Assembly: GCF_021202945.1 (NCBI RefSeq)
Contig: NZ_JAJOYR010000002.1
Location: 670,112-734,111, forward strand
From: Stenotrophomonas sp. SY1
Lineage (GTDB): Bacteria; Pseudomonadota; Gammaproteobacteria; Xanthomonadales; Xanthomonadaceae
Direction: 5' to 3'
Length of the DNA: 64,000 bases
Shown: one piece after another, positions 8,305 to 18,361 of the stretch
Numbering within the stretch: the stretch's first letter is position 1
Layout: each line of letters opens with the position of its first letter
Notes under the pieces: model-generated
What the model saw: only the letters and a program-made list of their open reading frames with translations
Databases searched by the model: none
Told to the model about the DNA's origin: nothing
Position numbers and translations under genes: made by a program

Positions 8305-11061
8305 CTATTCAGGCTGCCCGGATGGCTCCGCCCCGGCCCACAGCAGACTGTTGAACAACAGTTTGAAGGATGCGTGGGTCTGCGCACGGAAGGTGATGTC
8401 GGTTCCGAAGAACGTCAGCCTGCCCTTCCCCACGTCCGCCTCGGCGGCCAGCACCCCGCCCTGCAGGTACTCCTGGCCCCAGGCCCAGCCACTGCGCAGC
8501 GGGGTTGCCGTGTCGAAACGCAGCAGCGGCCGGATGTCGCCGCGCCCGGCGGGCAGATTGAAGACCGGCGCATTATCCCAGCGACCGTCGGAGAAATACA
8601 CGTCCAGCCGCGAGGAAAGCCCCCAGTTGGCAGCACTGCGCTTGTCCACCGCCACCTGCAGGATGCTGCCCGGGATGTAGTACTCGCGCGGGTTCAGGGG
8701 CTGCGGCTGGCCGCCCTCCCCGGCCCTGCGCAGGTGACTGGTCACCGGCAGGCCGAGTTGCAGGGCCAGGCCGCTGGAGGACCCGGTGGTCACCACGTGC
8801 CCGCCCTGGTCCAGGAACTGGCGCAGCACAGCGACCGCCGGCTCGCCCTCCAGTTCGCCCAACAGGGGATGGAACTGCGCCGGAATGGTCGCCGGATCGG
8901 GCGATGCCGCAGTCCGCCCGGCCTTGCCTTCGATGGCCAGTGCCTGCGGCAACGGCAATGCGCCGCTGGGCAGGAGCAATACGTCGAAACGATCACGCAG
9001 ATTGCCGGCCAGGATCTGGCGCGGGTGGACCACTTCGTAGTCGAAACCGAAGTTTTCCAGCACCAGCCGGGTCCAACCGGACACCATCGAGCCACCGTAG
9101 TGGTCCCACAGCGCAATGCGCGGGGTCCGCAGCGGTGCGCCCGCCACTTCTCCACCACTGGCCGGCCGGGCCGCCACGCCGGTACCCCTCAATGCGGTGA
9201 CCAGCACCTGTTGGCTGCCAGCCGGGACCAGGAACGCACCATCCAGCGCCGGCACGCGTCGCACCGCGACGCCCGCCTTGAGCAGCCGATTGACCGCGAT
9301 GAAGCTGTTGTTCTGCCGGGCATCCAGCACCCAGCCCTTGCCCGATGCAGGAACGGCCTGGTCGTCGGGCGTCCACAGCGTGCCGACAGGCAGCGGCACG
9401 AACGGCCCGTCGAAGCCCTCCAGCACGCGATCGAACGCCACGCCCATCTGGAACGCCAGGGTCCAGCCGGCCGAGTCGTAGGGAGCGATCGGCGGACCAC
9501 CTTCGTACTCGAAATCGTGCGGGTGGTCCTGCGGCTCGAACATGTCACGCACATGCGGCCGGAAGGCCTGATCGGCACGTACCACGAACGAGCCGGCCGG
9601 GTAAGCCTTGCCGGCCGCGTGGAACGGCTTGCTGGCCTGCATCACCTCCACGCCCGCCAACTGCAGGGCGTTGATGAAGGCCACCGCGGTCGGCAGATCC
9701 GCCTGGTCGGCCGGCAGGATGTAGCCACGCGCATCACGCTGGTCGGGACGACGCAGCAGAGACGCCACCTGGGCACCATTCAGTTCGCCGGACTTGGCGG
9801 CCGGCGTGCCGGCCGATTCCGTCTTGGCGCGCTCGGCCGCCTTGGCCAGCAATGTCGGGCTGGCGGTCCAGCTGTCGCCACTGCCACGCTCGATTGAGTT
9901 GCGCCCCATCCGGTAGATGTTCCACAGCAGCTGCTCGCGGTCGCGCGAGGCGTAATCCAGCAGCGCCCAGTTGGCGGTGAGGCTGTAATCGATGGACTGG
10001 CGGAAATGCCAGGTCTGCGCGGCCACCGGCGCCGGCAGGTTGCTGTCGGGCAGCTGCCGCTCGGGCATGAACGGGATCTGCATCGGCGTCGGGTTGCCGG
10101 TGATCTCGGTCAGCACGCCCAGCATGTTGTGGAAGTACGGCATGGTGCGCAGGCCGCCGTTCCACCACGTCGAGTAGACGCTGCCGCCCTTGGAGACCGC
10201 ACCGGGCTTGTTCTCCTGCAGGTAGCGCAGGTTCATCGCCGCGCCCAGCGCTTCGAGCCCGACCGGGATCATCGCGTCGATGTTGTAGTTGTAAGGGTCG
10301 CGGTACGGCGGAATCACGATCACCGTGCCCTTGGGCGAGGTCTGGTGATGGTTGTAGACGATCTGCGGATACCAGCGGGTGTACATCGCCAGGTTCATGT
10401 TGCGCGTTTCCTGCAGCGCAGCCATGTAGAAATCGCGGTTGTTATCGTGCCCGGCGTACTTCTGGTACAGGCGCTCGGGCTTGTCCAGCACGCGCTTGGC
10501 CGGCACCGGCTCGCGCATGTACCAGTTGGAGTAAAGCTCCTGGCCGTCCGGGTTGGCATGCACCAGCAGCACGATGGTGTCGTCGAGGATGCGGCGGGTC
10601 TCGGCGTCGTCACGGCTGGCCAGCTGCCACACCGTTTCGATCAGCTGGTGCGGGCCAACGGTCTCATTGGCATGCAGACCACCATCGATCCACACCACCG
10701 CCTTGCCCTGCGCGGCCAGCGCGCGCGCCGCATCGGCATCGTCGCGCGCCCGCGCCAGACGCTCGGAAATGCCGCGGTATTCCTCCAGCCGCGCCAGGTT
10801 GGCCGGCGAGGAGGCGATCAACATCAATTGCGGGCGACCTTCGGAAGTCTTGCCCAGCTCCACCAGGCGAAAGCGGTCCGAGCCGGCTGCGACCTTGCGG
10901 AAGTACGCTTCGGTCTGCGTGTACGTGGCGAGCATGTAGTCATCGCCGATATCGAAACCGAAATGTGATTTTGGCGACGGCGCGGCGGCAACCGCCTGCC
11001 CCATGCCAACACCAATCAACAACGCCGCGCAGGCCATGCGCCGCAGCAATACCAACCCCAT
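8305..11061 (-). CDS. Large secreted M14-family zinc carboxypeptidase-like protein
   Basis: The 918-aa protein begins with a signal peptide (MGLVLLRRMACAALL, cleavage near AVAAAP). I use the ATG ending at 11061, because GGGAGGA lies six bases before it; a start eight codons upstream lacks this. The N-terminal third is an M14 metallopeptidase domain. It has HANE near residue 130 (first zinc ligands, HxxE), NPDGQE, NHHQT (third ligand) and LTEITG (possible catalytic Glu). The C-terminal half has no motif I recognise; it may hold a glutamine-amidotransferase-like or sugar-binding region. It probably acts in the periplasm or outside the cell on peptides. Substrate unknown. It sits alone between the S10 leader and tkt. 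Confidence 0.85.
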   Translation of the reverse strand: MGLVLLRRMACAALLIGVGMGQAVAAAPSPKSHFGFDIGDDYMLATYTQTEAYFRKVAAGSDRFRLVELGKTSEGRPQLMLIASSPANLARLEEYRGISERLARARDDADAARALAAQGKAVVWIDGGLHANETVGPHQLIETVWQLASRDDAETRRILDDTIVLLVHANPDGQELYSNWYMREPVPAKRVLDKPERLYQKYAGHDNNRDFYMAALQETRNMNLAMYTRWYPQIVYNHHQTSPKGTVIVIPPYRDPYNYNIDAMIPVGLEALGAAMNLRYLQENKPGAVSKGGSVYSTWWNGGLRTMPYFHNMLGVLTEITGNPTPMQIPFMPERQLPDSNLPAPVAAQTWHFRQSIDYSLTANWALLDYASRDREQLLWNIYRMGRNSIERGSGDSWTASPTLLAKAAERAKTESAGTPAAKSGELNGAQVASLLRRPDQRDARGYILPADQADLPTAVAFINALQLAGVEVMQASKPFHAAGKAYPAGSFVVRADQAFRPHVRDMFEPQDHPHDFEYEGGPPIAPYDSAGWTLAFQMGVAFDRVLEGFDGPFVPLPVGTLWTPDDQAVPASGKGWVLDARQNNSFIAVNRLLKAGVAVRRVPALDGAFLVPAGSQQVLVTALRGTGVAARPASGGEVAGAPLRTPRIALWDHYGGSMVSGWTRLVLENFGFDYEVVHPRQILAGNLRDRFDVLLLPSGALPLPQALAIEGKAGRTAASPDPATIPAQFHPLLGELEGEPAVAVLRQFLDQGGHVVTTGSSSGLALQLGLPVTSHLRRAGEGGQPQPLNPREYYIPGSILQVAVDKRSAANWGLSSRLDVYFSDGRWDNAPVFNLPAGRGDIRPLLRFDTATPLRSGWAWGQEYLQGGVLAAEADVGKGRLTFFGTDITFRAQTHASFKLLFNSLLWAGAEPSGQPE

Positions 11062-11312
11062 CCCACGTCCTCCCGTTGCCGACAACCGCCAGCACCCTTC
11101 AAGCCAAGATCAGCGCCGTCGCTGCGGCGCTCGCTGTGCCGACAGTAGAGCAGCAAGCAGTGTCTTTCCGCCATTGCCATTGTCATGACGGCTCGCGCGC
11201 AGGCTGATCGTCCTGCAGCGTGATGACGCAAGCACCGGACACGCCGCACTTCATTGAGTCTGCAATGTGCCCCTGCCCGTGCTGTCCCGATCACACTTTC
11301 AGGCCGGGCAAC

Positions 11313-11342
11313 AAAAAAGGCCGGGGAATTCCCCGGCCTTTT
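11313..11342. terminator. Bidirectional terminator after tkt
   Basis: GGCCGGGG-AATT-CCCCGGCC is a perfect palindrome with A6 on one side and T4 on the other. It lies 23 bp beyond the tkt stop on the minus strand and would work in both directions. The stretch from 11062 to 11364 otherwise holds only the upstream region of the M14 peptidase gene, where I see no clear promoter. Confidence 0.85.
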
Positions 11343-11364
11343 CGTCTAAAACCGACAACAGCGA

Positions 11365-13371
11365 TCAGTTGGCGACCACGGCCTTGGCAGCGGCGACCAC
11401 CGCTTCGGTGGTGATGCCGAAGTGCTGGTACAGCTTGTCGGCCGGGGCCGAAGCACCGAAGGTATCGATGCCGACCACCGCACCGTCCAAGCCCACGTAC
11501 TGACGCCAGAAACCGGTGACGCCAGCCTCGACGGCGACGCGCTTGCGCACGGCGTTGGGCAGCACGGATTCACGGTAGGCCGCGTCCTGGCGATCGAACA
11601 CGTCGGTGCACGGCATCGACACCACGCGGGTCTTGATGCCGGCGGCGTCCAGCTCGGCCTTGGCAGCCATGGCCAGGCCGATTTCCGAACCGGTACCGAT
11701 CAGGATCACGTCCGGCGTACCGGCGGCATCGGCCAGCACGTAGCCGCCGCGTTCGATCTGCTTGACCTGCTCGGCGCTGCGCTGCTGCGGGGCCAGGTTC
11801 TGGCGGCTGAAGATCAGGCAGCTCGGGCCGTCCTTGCGCACGATGGCAGCCTTCCAGCTGACCGCCGACTCGGCGGCGTCGCACGGGCGCCACACATCGT
11901 TGTTGGGGATGTAGCGCAGCGAGGACACGTGTTCGACCGGCTGGTGGGTCGGGCCGTCTTCGCCCAGACCGATGGAGTCGTGGGTGAACACGTGGATGAC
12001 GTGCGCCGGGATCAGCGCGCTCATGCGCAGCGCGTTGCGGGCGTAGTCGCTGAAGACCAGGAAGGTGGCGTCGAACGGCAGGAAACCGCCGTGCAGGGCC
12101 AGACCGTTGGCGATGGCGCTCATGCCGAACTCACGCACGCCGTAGTGCACGTAGTTGGCGTTGGGATCTTCGCCGACCACGGTCTGCGCGCCCTTCCACA
12201 GGGTCAGGTTGGAACCGGCCAGGTCGGCCGAGCCGCCGACGATCTCCGGCAGCAGCGGTGCGAAGGCCTGGATCGCGTTCTGCGAGGCCTTGCGCGAGGC
12301 GATGTTCGGCGCTTCGGCCTGCACCTGGGCGATGTAGGCATCGGCCTTGGCAATGAAGTCGTCCGGCAGCTCACCGTGCGAACGGCGGGTCAGCTCTTCG
12401 GCCTGTTCCGGGAACTGTGCGGCGTACTTGTCGAACAGCTGTTCCCACTCGGCCTGACGCAGCGTGCCGGTGCCACCTGCACGCCAGCCAGCGTAGATGT
12501 CTTCCGGAATCTCGAACGGGCCATACGACCAGTCCAACGCCTTGCGGGTGGCTTCCAGTTCGTCCTTGCCCAGCGGTGCGCCGTGGCTGGATTCCTGGCC
12601 GGCCTTGTTCGGCGAGCCGAAGCCAATGGTGGTCTTGCAGCAGATCAGGGTCGGCTTGTCGAACTGCGACAGCGCCGCATCGATGCCGGCCTTGATGCTT
12701 TCCGGATCGTGGCCGTCCACGTCGCGCACCACGTTCCAGCCGTAGGCCTCGAAACGTTCCGGGGTGTTGTCGGTGAACCAGCCTTCCACTTCACCGTCGA
12801 TGGAAATGTTGTTGTCGTCCCAGAAGCAGACCAGCTTGCCCAGGCCCCAGGTGCCGGCCAACGACGCAGCTTCGTGCGAGATGCCTTCCATCAGGCAGCC
12901 GTCGCCCATGAACACCCAGGTGCGGTGGTCAACGACTTCGAATTCCGGGCGGTTGTAACGCTGTGCCAGCAGCTTTTCGGCCAGGGCGAAGCCCACGGCA
13001 TTGGCCAGACCCTGGCCCAGCGGGCCAGTGGTGGTTTCCACGCCCGGGGTTTCATGACGCTCCGGGTGGCCGGCGGTCTTGCTGCCCAGCTGGCGGAAGG
13101 CCTTGAGCTGCTCGATCGGCAGGTCATAGCCGCTCAGGTGCAGCAGCGCGTACTGCAGCATCGAACCGTGGCCGTTGGACAGCACGAAGCGGTCGCGGTT
13201 GAACCACTTCGGGTTGTTCGGGTTGTGGCGGAGATAGTCGTTCCAGAGCACTTCGGCGATATCGGCCATGCCCATCGGCATGCCGGGATGACCGGACTTG
13301 GCGGCTTCGACCGCATCAGCGGCAAGGAAACGGATGGCGTTCGCCAACTGGCGGCGGGTGGGCTGCGTCAT
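11365..13371 (-). CDS. tkt: Transketolase
   Basis: Transketolase moves two-carbon ketol units between sugar phosphates in the pentose phosphate pathway, using thiamine diphosphate. The 668-aa protein has the family length. The N-terminal GHPGMPMG lies near residue 27. The ThDP/Mg motif begins [15 protein letters not shown] (near 155) and closes with WDDNNIS. Also visible are the pyrimidine-domain [11 protein letters not shown] near 470 and the C-terminal GSEIGLAM near 560. It is a single-gene unit with its own terminator. Its partner rpiA is at 60.4 kb in this window. Confidence 0.97.
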   Translation of the reverse strand: MTQPTRRQLANAIRFLAADAVEAAKSGHPGMPMGMADIAEVLWNDYLRHNPNNPKWFNRDRFVLSNGHGSMLQYALLHLSGYDLPIEQLKAFRQLGSKTAGHPERHETPGVETTTGPLGQGLANAVGFALAEKLLAQRYNRPEFEVVDHRTWVFMGDGCLMEGISHEAASLAGTWGLGKLVCFWDDNNISIDGEVEGWFTDNTPERFEAYGWNVVRDVDGHDPESIKAGIDAALSQFDKPTLICCKTTIGFGSPNKAGQESSHGAPLGKDELEATRKALDWSYGPFEIPEDIYAGWRAGGTGTLRQAEWEQLFDKYAAQFPEQAEELTRRSHGELPDDFIAKADAYIAQVQAEAPNIASRKASQNAIQAFAPLLPEIVGGSADLAGSNLTLWKGAQTVVGEDPNANYVHYGVREFGMSAIANGLALHGGFLPFDATFLVFSDYARNALRMSALIPAHVIHVFTHDSIGLGEDGPTHQPVEHVSSLRYIPNNDVWRPCDAAESAVSWKAAIVRKDGPSCLIFSRQNLAPQQRSAEQVKQIERGGYVLADAAGTPDVILIGTGSEIGLAMAAKAELDAAGIKTRVVSMPCTDVFDRQDAAYRESVLPNAVRKRVAVEAGVTGFWRQYVGLDGAVVGIDTFGASAPADKLYQHFGITTEAVVAAAKAVVAN

Positions 13372-13415
13372 GGTTCGTCGGAATCGGGAGGCTCCCGCGG
13401 AACTGCGGGCGGCCT

Positions 13416-13444
13416 ATTGTCCCACAAGCCACCGCGCGGTTCAG
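13416..13444 (-). promoter_or_regulatory. Candidate tkt promoter
   Basis: On the minus strand CTGAAC and GACAAT are 17 bp apart, 45 nt before the tkt start. The match to the sigma-70 consensus is modest (three and four of six positions), so this is a guess from position and spacing. Confidence 0.3.
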
Positions 13445-13542
13445 TCCGTGAAAGGCCCCGCCGGCAGCCGGAAGCTGCACAATCGGCCAACAAAATGCCC
13501 ACCCGTTCAGGGTGGCCATTTGGCCGTGCGCTGGTCGAAAGC

Positions 13543-14850
13543 TCAGCCCTGCGGGTGGTGCCGGCCCAGGCTGTCGTCGCTCTCACCCCGCGCCACCAGG
13601 GTGGTCAGGGCCAGATCGCCAGTGACGTTGAGCGCGGTACGGCACATGTCCAGGAAGTGGTTCACGCCCAGGATCAGGCCGATTCCGACCGGGTTGACGC
13701 CGACCATGGCACAGATCAGCGCCACCACCGGCAGCGAACCGGACGGCACGCCGGCGGTGCCGATGCCGCCCAGGATGCAGACCACCATCACCATGAGCTG
13801 CTGGCCGATGCTCAGGTCCACGCCGAAGAACTGCGCCAGGAAGATCACCGTCACGCCCTCGAACAGCGCCGTGCCGTTCTGGTTGGCGGTGGCACCCACG
13901 GTCAGCACGAAGCGCGAAACCTTGTGTGGGAAGCCCATCTGGTCGGCCACGCGCAGCGCGGTCGGCAGGGTCGCGTTGGACGAGGCGGTGGAGAACGCCA
14001 TCAACGTGGCTTCCTGAGTCTCACGAAAGAACGCCAGCGGCGAGCGGCCGGCCAGCTTCACAGCAATACCAAAGCTGACGAACATGTGCAGCGCCAGCGC
14101 CAGCACCACCACGCCCACATAGGCACCCAGCTTGATCAGCAGGCTGAAACCGAAAATGGCCGCCAGGTTGAACATGAAGCAGGCCACCGCATACGGCGCC
14201 AGGCGGATGACCAGGTTGATCAGGGTCATCGAGACTTCGAACAAGCCCTCGATGGCTTTGCGCAGCGTTGCCACCTTTTCGGCCGGCGACAGCACCATGC
14301 CGATGCCCAGCATCAGTGCGAAGAACATCAGCGACAGAATCTTGCCGTTGTCGGAAGCCGCTTCGAGCACGTTGTTCGGCACGATCGACAGCAGCATTTC
14401 CAAGCCCTTGGGCTGGGAGCCGACACCGGCCACGATCTCCTTGCTGCGCTCGGCATTCTCGGCCAGCAGCTGCGCGGCGACGTTCGGATCGACACCCGCA
14501 CCAGGCTTGAGCAGGTTGACCAGCACCAGGCCGATCAGCACCGCCACACCGGACAACACCACCGTGTAGGCCAGCGACTTCCAGCCGATGCGGCCCAGCG
14601 CGCGGATGTCGCCCATCTCCGACACGCCCATCACCAGCGCCGAGAAGATCAGCGGCACGATGAGCATGAAGATCAGGCTCAGGAACAGCCCGGAAACCGG
14701 GGTGGTCAGGTACGTGGTGACCCCGTGCACCCAACTGGCGCCGGGACTCACGAAGTGAACGATCAGGCCGAGCAGCAGACCGATGGCGAAGCCGATTCCG
14801 ATCTTCCAGTGGAACGGCATCTTGCCGCTAGATGGTGCTGCATGACCCAT
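13543..14850 (-). CDS. Dicarboxylate/amino acid:cation symporter (DAACS family)
   Basis: The 435-aa inner-membrane protein has about eight hydrophobic segments plus two re-entrant loops typical of the GltP/DctA family. The visible family motifs are the Ser-rich AFSTASSNATLPTAL near residue 285 and NQNGTALFEG near 325. The start (MGHAAPSSGKMPFHW) is chosen because GGAGG lies nine bases before it; the frame stays open further upstream without such a site. Substrate is glutamate/aspartate or C4-dicarboxylates with Na+ or H+; I cannot tell which. It lies between the bat operon and tkt and is probably transcribed separately. Confidence 0.88.
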   Translation of the reverse strand: MGHAAPSSGKMPFHWKIGIGFAIGLLLGLIVHFVSPGASWVHGVTTYLTTPVSGLFLSLIFMLIVPLIFSALVMGVSEMGDIRALGRIGWKSLAYTVVLSGVAVLIGLVLVNLLKPGAGVDPNVAAQLLAENAERSKEIVAGVGSQPKGLEMLLSIVPNNVLEAASDNGKILSLMFFALMLGIGMVLSPAEKVATLRKAIEGLFEVSMTLINLVIRLAPYAVACFMFNLAAIFGFSLLIKLGAYVGVVVLALALHMFVSFGIAVKLAGRSPLAFFRETQEATLMAFSTASSNATLPTALRVADQMGFPHKVSRFVLTVGATANQNGTALFEGVTVIFLAQFFGVDLSIGQQLMVMVVCILGGIGTAGVPSGSLPVVALICAMVGVNPVGIGLILGVNHFLDMCRTALNVTGDLALTTLVARGESDDSLGRHHPQG

Positions 14851-14906
14851 GGGTTGCTCCCTCCAGAGAATCGAACAGCCTAACAGACAGTGAACGGCCG
14901 TCCTTT

Positions 14907-16583
14907 TCAGCTTTGCTCTGGATAGAGGGGATCCAGCGTCGGTTTTTCCGCCGTTGTTGCCACCGCCTTCGACCATCGCGGGCCCTTGCGGAACACCTCG
15001 CGCAGGCGCGCACGGGCCTGCGACACGTCGCCCTCACCGGCCCAGCGGGCGCGTTGCATGCGCTCGAGCGCCTGCCGTTGCCCAGCGTCGTCCAGCCGCG
15101 CGATCACGCCATCCAGGTCGGCCACGCCGGCCATCGACGCGAGGATGTGGACCACCTCGTCCAATCCACCCGAATCCAGCGCACGACGCAGATCGGTCTG
15201 GCTGTAGGTGGTTCCCGGCGAAGAACGCTCACCGCCCTGCGGCGCGTCCACGGGCGCGGCCGGCTGTCGTCGCGACAATCCCCAGATCAAGGTGACCAAC
15301 CACAACAATGCAAAGCCAGCGGCCAAGGCCGGCCACAACCAGCCCACGCCGCTGGCAGGCGCCACAGGCAGCGCGTTCGCATCCAGTACCGAGGTGGCCT
15401 GCGCGGCTTGTGGAAGCGGCGGCGGAACCAGCCCACCGCTGCCCTGCGCCACCTGCACGCGCTGCTCCGGCAACGCGGCGGTCTGCAACTGGCCGGCCTG
15501 CACGTCCCACCATTGCATGCGGATACCCGGCACAATCAAGGCACCGGCCTGCTGCGGCACGATCGAATAGCGGCGCTTGAGTGTCAGCTGCGGGCTGCCA
15601 CCGCTGAAGGTTTCATCGTATTGCGGCGGCTCGGCGAACACCTGCGCCACATCGCCCAGCGAAGGCACCGGCAGTTCCGGGAACTGCGCCTTGGTCGCGC
15701 CGCTGGCGGTGGCCTGCACTTCGAAGGTGATCGCCTCACCGGTGCGGCCTGCGTCCGGCGCAGCGATGTATCGCAGCTGCAGGTTCTTCAACGGCAGCCA
15801 TGGTTGCGGTGCATCGGTCGGAATGGCCTGCACCTGCAGGGTCTGGTCGGGTGCGCGTGCACTGAGCTGGCCGCTGTCACGTTCAAAGAAATCGTCAAAG
15901 AAACCGCCCACGCCCTTGCCGCTGAAACGCGCACCGGCCACCACCAGCGGACCACTACGCTCGGGTATCAGCAGGAAGCGACGCTCGACCACGTTGTAGC
16001 GCCGCCCGCCCACATCGCGCGTCGAAGTACGGTCATCACCAACACGCTGCAGAGAAGCACCGGCCGGCGTGTCGAGCACCAGTTCACCGGATGCCAACTG
16101 GGTGGCGAAGTACAGCCGCACCACCACGCCGACGCTCTGCTGCACGTAGGGCTGCGGGTCATCCACCTCGGTTTCGATGAAGGCCAATGCGTTGCTGCCG
16201 CGCGTGGCCACCGCCACCTCGCGAACCACCAATTGCAGCGGCGTGGTCAGCGCACTGCCCACCTGCAATGCAGGGACGTTCAATGTTCCGCTGCGACGCG
16301 GCTTCAGCACCACACCAAACAAAGCGCTGCTGCGGATGCCGCCATTGCCCATCTGCATCTGGCGGTTGCTGCTGTGCCCGCTCACTTCGAAATCGGCCTG
16401 CAACGGCCGGTAGTCGGGCGCCCCCGCCTGGTCGGTCTCGATGTTCAAGGTGACGGTTTCACCCTGGTTGATGCTGTCGCGGTCCAGCCAGGCGCGGGTC
16501 TGCGCCTGCACCACACTTACACAGGCCAGCAGGACCATCAGCAACCACAGCCTCGCGTAACCGCGTCCGTTGTTCGTCTTCAT
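14907..16583 (-). CDS. batD: BatD-type membrane protein
   Basis: The 558-aa protein has a signal peptide (near residues 8-28, ending VVQAQTR). It has a large beta-rich periplasmic region with the BatD pattern (LDRDSINQGETVTLNIET) and a late transmembrane segment near residues 410-430, followed by a cytoplasmic tail. BatD proteins accompany the vWA proteins BatA/BatB, first linked to aerotolerance in Bacteroides. The exact role is unknown. Its ATG overlaps the BatB/C stop as ATGA. It is the last gene of the six-gene operon. Confidence 0.85.
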   Translation of the reverse strand: MKTNNGRGYARLWLLMVLLACVSVVQAQTRAWLDRDSINQGETVTLNIETDQAGAPDYRPLQADFEVSGHSSNRQMQMGNGGIRSSALFGVVLKPRRSGTLNVPALQVGSALTTPLQLVVREVAVATRGSNALAFIETEVDDPQPYVQQSVGVVVRLYFATQLASGELVLDTPAGASLQRVGDDRTSTRDVGGRRYNVVERRFLLIPERSGPLVVAGARFSGKGVGGFFDDFFERDSGQLSARAPDQTLQVQAIPTDAPQPWLPLKNLQLRYIAAPDAGRTGEAITFEVQATASGATKAQFPELPVPSLGDVAQVFAEPPQYDETFSGGSPQLTLKRRYSIVPQQAGALIVPGIRMQWWDVQAGQLQTAALPEQRVQVAQGSGGLVPPPLPQAAQATSVLDANALPVAPASGVGWLWPALAAGFALLWLVTLIWGLSRRQPAAPVDAPQGGERSSPGTTYSQTDLRRALDSGGLDEVVHILASMAGVADLDGVIARLDDAGQRQALERMQRARWAGEGDVSQARARLREVFRKGPRWSKAVATTAEKPTLDPLYPEQS

Positions 16584-18361
16584 CGGCCTTCCCGCATCCG
16601 TCGCTCGTACTCGAGCTGGAATTTCGCTTTCAACAGATTCCCCGGTTCGTCCGGCACACGTTGCATCCACGCATCGACCGCCTGCTGCTGCTCACGCTGC
16701 TGCGGGGTCATCGCCGCGCGCGCGGCATCCTTCTGGGCCTTGTTCTGATCGGCCTGTGCCTGTTGCTGGCGCATCGCCTGCTCCATGCGTTGACGCTGTG
16801 CCTGGTCGGCCTGCTGCTGCTTGCCGGCATCTTCGGTTTCCGGCTTCTGCTGACCGGAACGTGGTGAAGACGGCTCATCCTTGCCCGGTTGTTTCGACGC
16901 CGGTGACGGCTGCTGATCCTGCGCCTGCCCCTGTTGCGATTGCTGGGACTGCTGGCCCTGTTGGCCCTGCTGCGCGGCGGGGTCATTCGCCCCCTGGCCC
17001 TGCTGAGAATCCGAAGAATTCTGTTTTGCGTCGCCCTTCTGGCCTTGCTGCTGGCCCTGCGACTTGTCGCGCTTGCGCGCAGCATCGACCGCCGCACGAT
17101 TGGCCAGCGCATCCGGCATGCCCGGTTGCAGCTTCAGCGCCTGATCGTAGGCAGCAATGGCTTCGTCGTACTTGCCCTGGCGGGCCAGTGCATTGCCCAG
17201 GTTGTATCTGCCCTGGTCGCTCTGGATGCCTTCAAAGCGCTGCTGTGCGGCGGCGAAATCACCGCGCCGGTAGGCATCAACGCCCTCGGCCAGGCGTTGA
17301 TGTTCGCGCTGGTCGGCACGCTGCCACCAACCACCGGGTTCGGCCGCGTGCGCCGGCTGCATCATCGGCAACAACAGGCACAACGCAACCACGGGCAAGA
17401 CCCGACGCGGCCGACGGAACGCCAGCAACGCCAGCAGCAGCACCGGCGGCAGCAACCAGTAACCTTCGTCCAGCCAGGCCTTGCCGGTCTTGTCCTGCGC
17501 GTTCTTCGTGGCCTGTGCCAGTGGCTCCAGCACGTCCAGTGCGCGCAGATCCGCATCGGTGCTGGCGATGCGCTGGTAGCGACCGCCGCCGGCAACAGCC
17601 AACGCACGTAGCGAGCCCTCATCCAGATGCGCGTGCGCGATGGCGCCACGCGCATCGCGATACGCGGCACCTTGCAGCGTGCCCAAGCCCAGTGCCGACA
17701 CCTGATAACCGCCCGCACGCAGCTGCGCGGCAGCGGCAAGCGCAGCCGCATCGCTGTGATCGGTCATCAACAGTACCTGCCCCTGACGCGCGCCGGACTG
17801 CTTGAGCAGTTCGCCAGCCCAGGCCAATGCCTTGTCCGGCTTGTGCCCGTCCACCGGCATGATCTCCGGCGACAACGCGTCAAGGAACAACGCCACGTTG
17901 GCGGTGTCGTCGGTCAGCGGCGCCACGGTGAACGGCTCCCAGGCGAACGCCACCAGCGCCACTTCGCCACCCTTGCGCTCGCGCAGCAGCGTTGCCAGCT
18001 TGCTGCGTGCCTGCAACAACCGTGAGGGTGGAAGGTCGGTGGCGCGGATGCTGTTGGAAAGGTCCAGCACCACCACCAACGGTGTCTTTGCTTCCCACAA
18101 TGGCTGTTCCAGTTGGCGCCAACTCGGCCCGGCCAACGCCAGTACCGCCAGCAACAAACCAAGCACCAACGCCGCGCTACCCAGCCAGCCGTGCTTGCCG
18201 CTGCCGGCCAGCAGGTGCGGCAGCAGATGCGGGTCCACCGCTTCATGCCAGCGCGTGCGCCGCCGACGCCGATACCAGCTGCCGAGCAGTGCCGCTGGCA
18301 CCAGCAACAATGCCCACAGCCATTCCGGGCGCAGGAAATGCAGTTGCTGCCACAGGTTCAT
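16580..18361 (-). CDS. Fused BatB-BatC protein: vWA domain plus TPR and Gln-rich tail
   Basis: The 593-aa protein joins what are often two genes. Residues 1-30 and 60-78 are membrane segments. Residues ~95-290 form a von Willebrand A domain with the metal site DLSNS at 100-104. Two more hydrophobic segments follow near 310-345. Then come TPR repeats (YNLGNALARQGKYDEAIAAY near 395-415) and a tail of about 150 residues dominated by Q, G, K and S. The start MNLWQQLHFLRPEW overlaps the batA stop as ATGA. The TPR part would face the periplasm. The fusion and the glutamine tail are directly visible; the chaperone role is inferred. Confidence 0.85.
   Translation of the reverse strand: MNLWQQLHFLRPEWLWALLLVPAALLGSWYRRRRRTRWHEAVDPHLLPHLLAGSGKHGWLGSAALVLGLLLAVLALAGPSWRQLEQPLWEAKTPLVVVLDLSNSIRATDLPPSRLLQARSKLATLLRERKGGEVALVAFAWEPFTVAPLTDDTANVALFLDALSPEIMPVDGHKPDKALAWAGELLKQSGARQGQVLLMTDHSDAAALAAAAQLRAGGYQVSALGLGTLQGAAYRDARGAIAHAHLDEGSLRALAVAGGGRYQRIASTDADLRALDVLEPLAQATKNAQDKTGKAWLDEGYWLLPPVLLLALLAFRRPRRVLPVVALCLLLPMMQPAHAAEPGGWWQRADQREHQRLAEGVDAYRRGDFAAAQQRFEGIQSDQGRYNLGNALARQGKYDEAIAAYDQALKLQPGMPDALANRAAVDAARKRDKSQGQQQGQKGDAKQNSSDSQQGQGANDPAAQQGQQGQQSQQSQQGQAQDQQPSPASKQPGKDEPSSPRSGQQKPETEDAGKQQQADQAQRQRMEQAMRQQQAQADQNKAQKDAARAAMTPQQREQQQAVDAWMQRVPDEPGNLLKAKFQLEYERRMREGR

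Noticed and set aside
11422..14883. A 1153-aa open frame opposite transketolase and the symporter gene, and similar long frames at 372-1601, 3800-5167 and 22.9-25.2 kb
   Set aside because: These lie antisense to clearly recognised genes in high-GC DNA where stop codons are rare in the opposite frames. Their translations are Gln/His/Arg-rich and have no family features.
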